DNA of 64,000 nucleotides from Anaerolineales bacterium (lineage in GTDB: Bacteria; Chloroflexota; Anaerolineae; Anaerolineales; UBA11579). Each line of letters starts with the position of its first letter. Position 1 is the stretch's first letter. This document shows, in pieces, positions 59,974 to 64,000 of this stretch. The DNA lies in assembly GCA_019454165.1 (NCBI GenBank), contig CP075367.1:1962805-2026804 (forward strand), given 5' to 3'. The position numbers and the translations under genes were made by a program. The notes beneath the pieces are model-generated. The model was not told the origin of the DNA and did not search any database. It saw only the letters and a list, made by a program, of their open reading frames with translations.

Positions 59974-60335
59974 GGCTGCCTCCTGCCCTGCCCGATCTGG
60001 CCGAGGTGGGTGTTCTGGAAGGAGTCAGGGTACTTCAGGCCGTAGCCAAAGACGCGGTCGAGGCTGGCGTGCGCGAACAGGATGATGCCGGCCACGCGCA
60101 GCGGGATGGAATCCATCGGCACGCTGAGCGCGAACATCAGCACCGCCAGGGCGCGATGGTGAAAGAGGTTGTAGGTGAATGCGCCAATGCGCGGCCCGGC
60201 CAGGTAGCCGATGGCCGAGAGGTCAGGCGCGAACAGCAACAACGCGAACCACCACCACGGCAAGCCCATACCGGCGTAGGCAAACAGGGCCAAGGCAAAA
60301 AGCGCGGCTTCTTCAATACGCAATATGGTTTTCAT
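59970..60335 (-). CDS. DUF4260 membrane protein
   Basis: A 121-residue protein with about three helices and the family's LFAPDLSAIGYLAGPRIGAFTYNLFHHRALA and AHASLDRVFGYGLKYPDSFQNTHLG. Function unknown. Its TAA stop shares bases with the putative AUA start of the ABC-F gene, so the two are probably one operon. Confidence 0.9.
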   Translation of the reverse strand: MKTILRIEEAALFALALFAYAGMGLPWWWFALLLFAPDLSAIGYLAGPRIGAFTYNLFHHRALAVLMFALSVPMDSIPLRVAGIILFAHASLDRVFGYGLKYPDSFQNTHLGQIGQGRRQP

Positions 60336-60358
60336 ATATCACTCCGGTAGAAATCAAT

Positions 60359-60412
60359 AACCACAAGCACAAAGGGACACAAAACTGAAACTTTGTGCTC
60401 TGTGCTTGCGGT
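60359..60412. repeat. CACAAAG inverted-repeat element, copy 3 of 3
   Basis: Arms AACCACAAGCACAAAGGGAC and CTTTGTGCTCTGTGCTTGCGGT with a short centre. It lies between the nucleoside importer operon and the DUF4260 gene. Confidence 0.7.
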
Positions 60413-60430
60413 GCGCGCAGTTGGCAGGTG

Positions 60431-61705
60431 TTAATGGCCTTCTTTTTCGTAAGGCTGGCCGTCGGCGGCAGGTGCCTGGCCGCGGCCTACAACGCCGGCC
60501 AGCACGATCATGGTAGCGATATACGGCGCCATAAGCAGGAACTCGGAGGCCACCCGCACTCCCAGAATGGCCAAGCGCGCCGCCAGCATATCGGCGAAGC
60601 CGAACAGCAACCCGGCACCGAAGGCGCCGAACGGATTCCAGTTGCCGAAGATCATGGCAGCCAGGCCAATGAAACCGCGCCCAGCAGTCATTACATCGTC
60701 AAAGCGGCCCACGGAGCCCAGGGTGAAATAAGCTCCGCCGAAGCCGGCCATCATGCCGCCCAGGATCACAGCCATGTAACGGGTCTTGAAGACGTTGATG
60801 CCCAGGGTGTCAGCGGCTTTGGGGTGCTCACCCACTGAGCGCAGGCGCAGGCCCCAACGAGTGAAGAACAAGCCGAAATGCAGCAGCGCCAAGAACAACA
60901 GCATGCTGAAGAAGAACACATTGTGCGAGAAGAGAATTGGCCCAATGAAGGGAATCTCCGCCAGGCCAGGAATTTGGATGTCAGGAAAAATTCCAGGGTT
61001 ATTCAACTGGCGGTTGGCTGCCAGATACTTGGCAGAAATGAAAGAGCTCATGCCGATGGAAAAGATATTGATGACCGTACCTGAGACGATTTGGTCGGTT
61101 TTGTATTTTATGGAAAAGATGGCATGCACCACAGCCAACAAGGCGCCGGCCAATACGCCAGCCAGGAGGCCGACCCACAATCCATACAGGCTTCCGAAGA
61201 TTGCAGCAACCATCGCACCGGTGAGCATCATGCCCTCGATGGCGATATTGACCACACCGGCCCGCTCACACAGAATGCCTGACAGGGCGCCAAGGGTGAT
61301 GGGCACGGCACGGATGAGCGTGGCGCGTAGCAAGCCGGCCAGGTTGAGGGAGGTGCCAGAGGCAACCCAGGAGAGAAACGCGAAAATGAACAATGCGGCC
61401 ACAAGACCCAGAATGGCGTTGGTGCGTGTGCCAAAGCCGCGCACCAACTGATACCCACCCAGCAACGCACAGACAAAAGCGATAGCCTGCAGCACCGGCA
61501 GCGTGATGAATTCCAGATTGGGGAAATTGGCCTGGCTGCCGCCCGGGTTAAGGGTGAAGGTAGTGACCATTTCGCCCTGGGTTGTGCGGGCAAACAGAAG
61601 CCAGATGGCGGCGGCCAGGGCCAGGAAAACGACGCCCATGACGCGCCGCCGGCCTCCGCCGGTGTACTCCGCAGACGATTTCATCGTGGGTGACAGGGTG
61701 CTCAT
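60431..61705 (-). CDS. Nucleoside-type ABC importer permease 2 (NupQ-like)
   Basis: A 424-residue membrane protein of the BPD_transp_2 family with the conserved ITLGALSGILCERAGVVNIAIEGMMLTGA and GEHPKAADTLGINVFKTRY. An N-terminal extension of about 50 residues with one additional helix precedes the core. It pairs with the next permease to import nucleosides or sugars. GGGAGG stands 9 bases before the ATG at 61705; it starts 4 bases after the preceding stop. Confidence 0.9.
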   Translation of the reverse strand: MSTLSPTMKSSAEYTGGGRRRVMGVVFLALAAAIWLLFARTTQGEMVTTFTLNPGGSQANFPNLEFITLPVLQAIAFVCALLGGYQLVRGFGTRTNAILGLVAALFIFAFLSWVASGTSLNLAGLLRATLIRAVPITLGALSGILCERAGVVNIAIEGMMLTGAMVAAIFGSLYGLWVGLLAGVLAGALLAVVHAIFSIKYKTDQIVSGTVINIFSIGMSSFISAKYLAANRQLNNPGIFPDIQIPGLAEIPFIGPILFSHNVFFFSMLLFLALLHFGLFFTRWGLRLRSVGEHPKAADTLGINVFKTRYMAVILGGMMAGFGGAYFTLGSVGRFDDVMTAGRGFIGLAAMIFGNWNPFGAFGAGLLFGFADMLAARLAILGVRVASEFLLMAPYIATMIVLAGVVGRGQAPAADGQPYEKEGH

Positions 61706-61709
61706 GCTG

Positions 61710-62960
61710 TTAACCTCCCCAGCCGCGCACATGCAGGCCATCTTCTTGCTGCTGCGGGGCGCGCAGGCGGTAAATGGTACGGATGATGGCCGGGGCGGCA
61801 ATGAAGGCCAGAATCAGGGCCTGCATCACCGAAATAATATCGACCGGTACGTTGGCAGCAATCTGCATCTGCAGCGCGCCGTTGCGCAAGGTTCCGAATA
61901 GCAGTGCAGCCAGTACCACACCTACGGGGTGGCTCCGGCCGATAAGCGCCAACGCAATGCTGTCAAAGCCATAGCCGGAAGAAAAAGCCGGGGCGAGAGT
62001 GTAGTTGACGCCAAGGACTTCATTGGCACCGGCCATGCCGGCCAGCGCGCCGGAGAGGCTCATGGCCAGCACCGTTATGACTAGGATGTTCATGCCGGCG
62101 TAGCGGGCGGCATTGGGGTTGGCCCCTACAGTACGCAGTTCAAAGCCCAAACGAGTTTTGAATAGCAGCCAGTACACACCATAGGCCGCAGCCAGAGCAA
62201 TAAAGAAGCCCAGATGGAAACGTATGGGGCTTTCAAAGAAACGCGGCAACTGGGCGGTGGTTTCAATGAATGGACTGATGGGATTGGTGGTGTCGGGGCG
62301 CTGCAACGGGCCGCGCAGCAAGTATTCACTCAAGCGGAAGGCAATGTAATTCATCATGATCGTATTGATGACTTCATGTCCGCCGGTCTTGGCTTTAAGC
62401 CAGCCGGGGATAAAACCCCAGATGGCGCCACCCAGTGCGCCAGCCCCCAGGGCCAGCGGCAGATGGATGATGGCCGGCAGGCCTTTGACGGCAAAACCGA
62501 CATAAACAGAGGCAACCGCGCCCATGAACAGCTGGCCCTCGGCGCCGATGTTAAACAAGCCGGCGCGGAAGCCCAAGGCAACCGCCAGGCCGGCAAAAAT
62601 ATACGGCACAGATTTAATGAGGCTCTCAAAGAAGGGGTTAAATGCCCGCCGTAACGCAGCCGCCTCGCCGCTCGCCAGAGCGTCGGCAATACGTTCCGGG
62701 TTGCCGATGGCGCCGTTGAACAGAGCGCTGTACGAGCGCAGGGCGGCGTTGATCCCCACACCAATCGCCTCCAATGGCGAGCGCGACCAGGCAGTGTAGA
62801 CCTGGTCTGTAGTGACAGCGACGATAAGGCCACCCAATAGCAAGCCGGTGATGATAGCCAGGATGGGAACGATCAATGAGCCGCGGGCGAGCTCATGCAT
62901 AAAGATGCCAAACGCGCTCTTGTCTTTGGGAGGGGTGGATTGGCTGTCTTGGTTCGCCAT
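61710..62960 (-). CDS. Nucleoside-type ABC importer permease 1 (NupP-like)
   Basis: A 416-residue BPD_transp_2 permease with about ten helices, the family segment FRAGLFNIGAEGQLFMGA, and GANPNAARYAGMNI near the second half. It sits between the ATPase and the second permease, in the usual order of nucleoside importers. The substrate-binding lipoprotein gene is not in the window and is probably to the right. Confidence 0.9.
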   Translation of the reverse strand: MANQDSQSTPPKDKSAFGIFMHELARGSLIVPILAIITGLLLGGLIVAVTTDQVYTAWSRSPLEAIGVGINAALRSYSALFNGAIGNPERIADALASGEAAALRRAFNPFFESLIKSVPYIFAGLAVALGFRAGLFNIGAEGQLFMGAVASVYVGFAVKGLPAIIHLPLALGAGALGGAIWGFIPGWLKAKTGGHEVINTIMMNYIAFRLSEYLLRGPLQRPDTTNPISPFIETTAQLPRFFESPIRFHLGFFIALAAAYGVYWLLFKTRLGFELRTVGANPNAARYAGMNILVITVLAMSLSGALAGMAGANEVLGVNYTLAPAFSSGYGFDSIALALIGRSHPVGVVLAALLFGTLRNGALQMQIAANVPVDIISVMQALILAFIAAPAIIRTIYRLRAPQQQEDGLHVRGWGG

Positions 62961-62962
62961 GC

Positions 62963-64000
62963 CTAGGAGTCCTTACGGCGGCGCGTGGTTTTAGCCGCAC
63001 GAGATGTTTTCTTTTTCTGCGCAGCTTTCCTGGCGGAGGTCTTTGTCTTGGAGCTGGCTTTAGCCTTGGGCTTAGGTTTGACGCCCAGACTGGCCTTTTT
63101 GGCGGTCGCAGTCCGCACTACGCCTGCCATCAGCAGGCCCACCTTCTCCTTGCTGGCATCCTGCGCTGAAAGCACATCAACGATCTTGCCGCGGTATATC
63201 ACCGCGATCCGGTCGGATAGTTGCATGATCTCATCCAGTTCAGAGGAGACCAGCAGCACTGCTCCCCCGTTGTCGCGGCTTTCAATGAGGCGACCGTGGA
63301 TATATTCAATGGAGCCTACGTCCAACCCGCGGGTGGGTTGGGAGGCGACCACCAGCTTAACGGGGCGAGAGAGCTCGCGGGCGACAATCACTTTCTGCTG
63401 GTTTCCACCAGAAAGTGAAGCGGCGCTGGTGTCCACGCTGGGGGTTCGGATATCAAAGCTATTGACGCGTTCTTCGGCCACTTTAGCAATGGTGGCCTGC
63501 TGCAAAACCGCGCCTTTGGAAAAGGGCCGCTGGTAGTACGTATTGAGTACGAGATTGTCAGCTACGGGAAAGCTGAGCACCAAGCCATCCCGCTGGCGGT
63601 CTTCGGGAATGTGAGCGGTGCCTAGCTCAGTAATGCGGCGCGGGTTGGCGCGGGTGACATCTTCGTTGAGCAAGCGTACGCTGCCATCCAGCGCCGGGCG
63701 CAAGCCGGTGAGCGCCTCCACCAGCTCTGTCTGGCCGTTGCCCTGAACGCCAGCGATGCCCAACACTTCCCCGGCGCGCACGGTAAAGGACACATCGTCC
63801 ACGGCGATCTGGCCACGGTCATCGCCAACTTTGAGGTTCTGCACTGTCAGCACATCCGCGCCGGGAGTGAAGGCGCGTTTATGGACGCTCAGGTCCACCT
63901 CGCGGCCCACCATCATGGCGGCCAACTTGCTCTGGTTGGCCTGCTTGGGTGTGGTGGAGCCGACGACTTTGCCACGCCGGATGACAGTGATGCGGTCAGC
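62963..64000 (-). CDS. Nucleoside-type ABC importer ATPase (NupO-like), N-terminus outside the window
   Basis: The frame is open to the right edge of the window, so only the end of the first ABC domain and the whole second one are seen (345 residues). The first shows ADRITVIRRGKVV at its end; the second has a Walker A region GVQGNGQTELVEAL, signature LSGGNQQKVIVARELS and the divergent Walker B LVVASQPTRGLD, in the style of sugar/nucleoside importers. The last ~50 residues are a Lys/Ala/Thr-rich tail (KKASLGVKPKPKAKASSKTK and onward) not typical of this family and resembling histone H1. Confidence 0.92.
   Translation of the reverse strand, partial: ADRITVIRRGKVVGSTTPKQANQSKLAAMMVGREVDLSVHKRAFTPGADVLTVQNLKVGDDRGQIAVDDVSFTVRAGEVLGIAGVQGNGQTELVEALTGLRPALDGSVRLLNEDVTRANPRRITELGTAHIPEDRQRDGLVLSFPVADNLVLNTYYQRPFSKGAVLQQATIAKVAEERVNSFDIRTPSVDTSAASLSGGNQQKVIVARELSRPVKLVVASQPTRGLDVGSIEYIHGRLIESRDNGGAVLLVSSELDEIMQLSDRIAVIYRGKIVDVLSAQDASKEKVGLLMAGVVRTATAKKASLGVKPKPKAKASSKTKTSARKAAQKKKTSRAAKTTRRRKDS

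Noticed and set aside
1-64000. tRNA or rRNA genes
   Set aside because: I looked for T-loop GTTCGAATCC-like strings and CCA-ended cloverleafs in the gaps and saw none; a tRNAscan run would be decisive.

Overview
ORGANISM. The window is GC-rich, gene-dense DNA that looks like Chloroflexota, most likely an Anaerolineae-type bacterium. This is inferred from the mix of genes, not from any marker search. Supporting points are a monoderm-style envelope set (many Thr/Pro-rich lipoproteins, LCP protein, two MurJ flippases), a T-box-controlled ileS of the long type, a DUF951 protein, a YugP-type protease, and many genes whose -10 box lies only 6 to 9 bases before the start codon, which implies leaderless mRNAs. 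I see no phage, insertion sequence, CRISPR array, rRNA or tRNA. LAYOUT. 1-5.5 kb: a truncated glutamate-synthase-like FMN enzyme preceded by an unidentified, highly structured ~450-nt RNA with its own promoter and terminator, then an HD-GYP protein and murJ, then a small protein and tag. 5.7-10.4 kb: an ABC-2 exporter operon running into an LLM flavin oxidoreductase, ogt and an rpiB-like gene. 10.5-17.9 kb: an S41 lipoprotein, a short serA-like dehydrogenase, a Taq-type carboxypeptidase, a lone receiver protein, an isocitrate/isopropylmalate-type dehydrogenase and a lipoprotein. 18-25.3 kb: M50 protease, DUF951, rsmI, phosphosugar isomerase, thiolase, methyltransferase plus GT2 glycosyltransferase, EamA transporter, DapA-family aldolase. 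25.3-31.4 kb: lipoprotein, LacI regulator divergent from an FAD oxidoreductase, PIG-V-like mannosyltransferase, DEAD-box helicase. 31.4-36.6 kb: sulfotransferase, msrB, ileS and its T-box leader. 36.8-41.7 kb: a cluster of small genes (acidic peptide, YgiT-type zinc finger, two cold-shock genes, two paralogous SH3/FN3-like lipoproteins, a CPBP protease, a zinc-ribbon membrane protein). 41.7-47.8 kb: DtxR-type regulator with a CDF metal exporter, GT4 glycosyltransferase, HAD phosphatase, CtpA-like protease, YugP-like protease. 47.8-52.1 kb: flavodoxin, TIGR01777 epimerase, adenosine deaminase, a 42-residue histone-H1-like peptide downstream of A-tract-rich DNA, LCP protein. 52.3-57.8 kb: heterodimeric ABC exporter and a second murJ. 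58.3-64 kb: an ABC-F protein that apparently starts at AUA, a DUF4260 protein, and the end of a nucleoside-type ABC importer (permease, permease, truncated ATPase). HOW THE GENES RELATE. Most of the window is housekeeping and envelope function: lipid II flipping and LCP transferase, glycosyltransferases, lipoproteins, membrane proteases, DNA alkylation repair (tag, ogt) and nucleoside uptake plus adenosine deamination. The non-coding parts stand out most. Intergenic regions carry at least five families of dispersed palindromes, several doubling as terminators.
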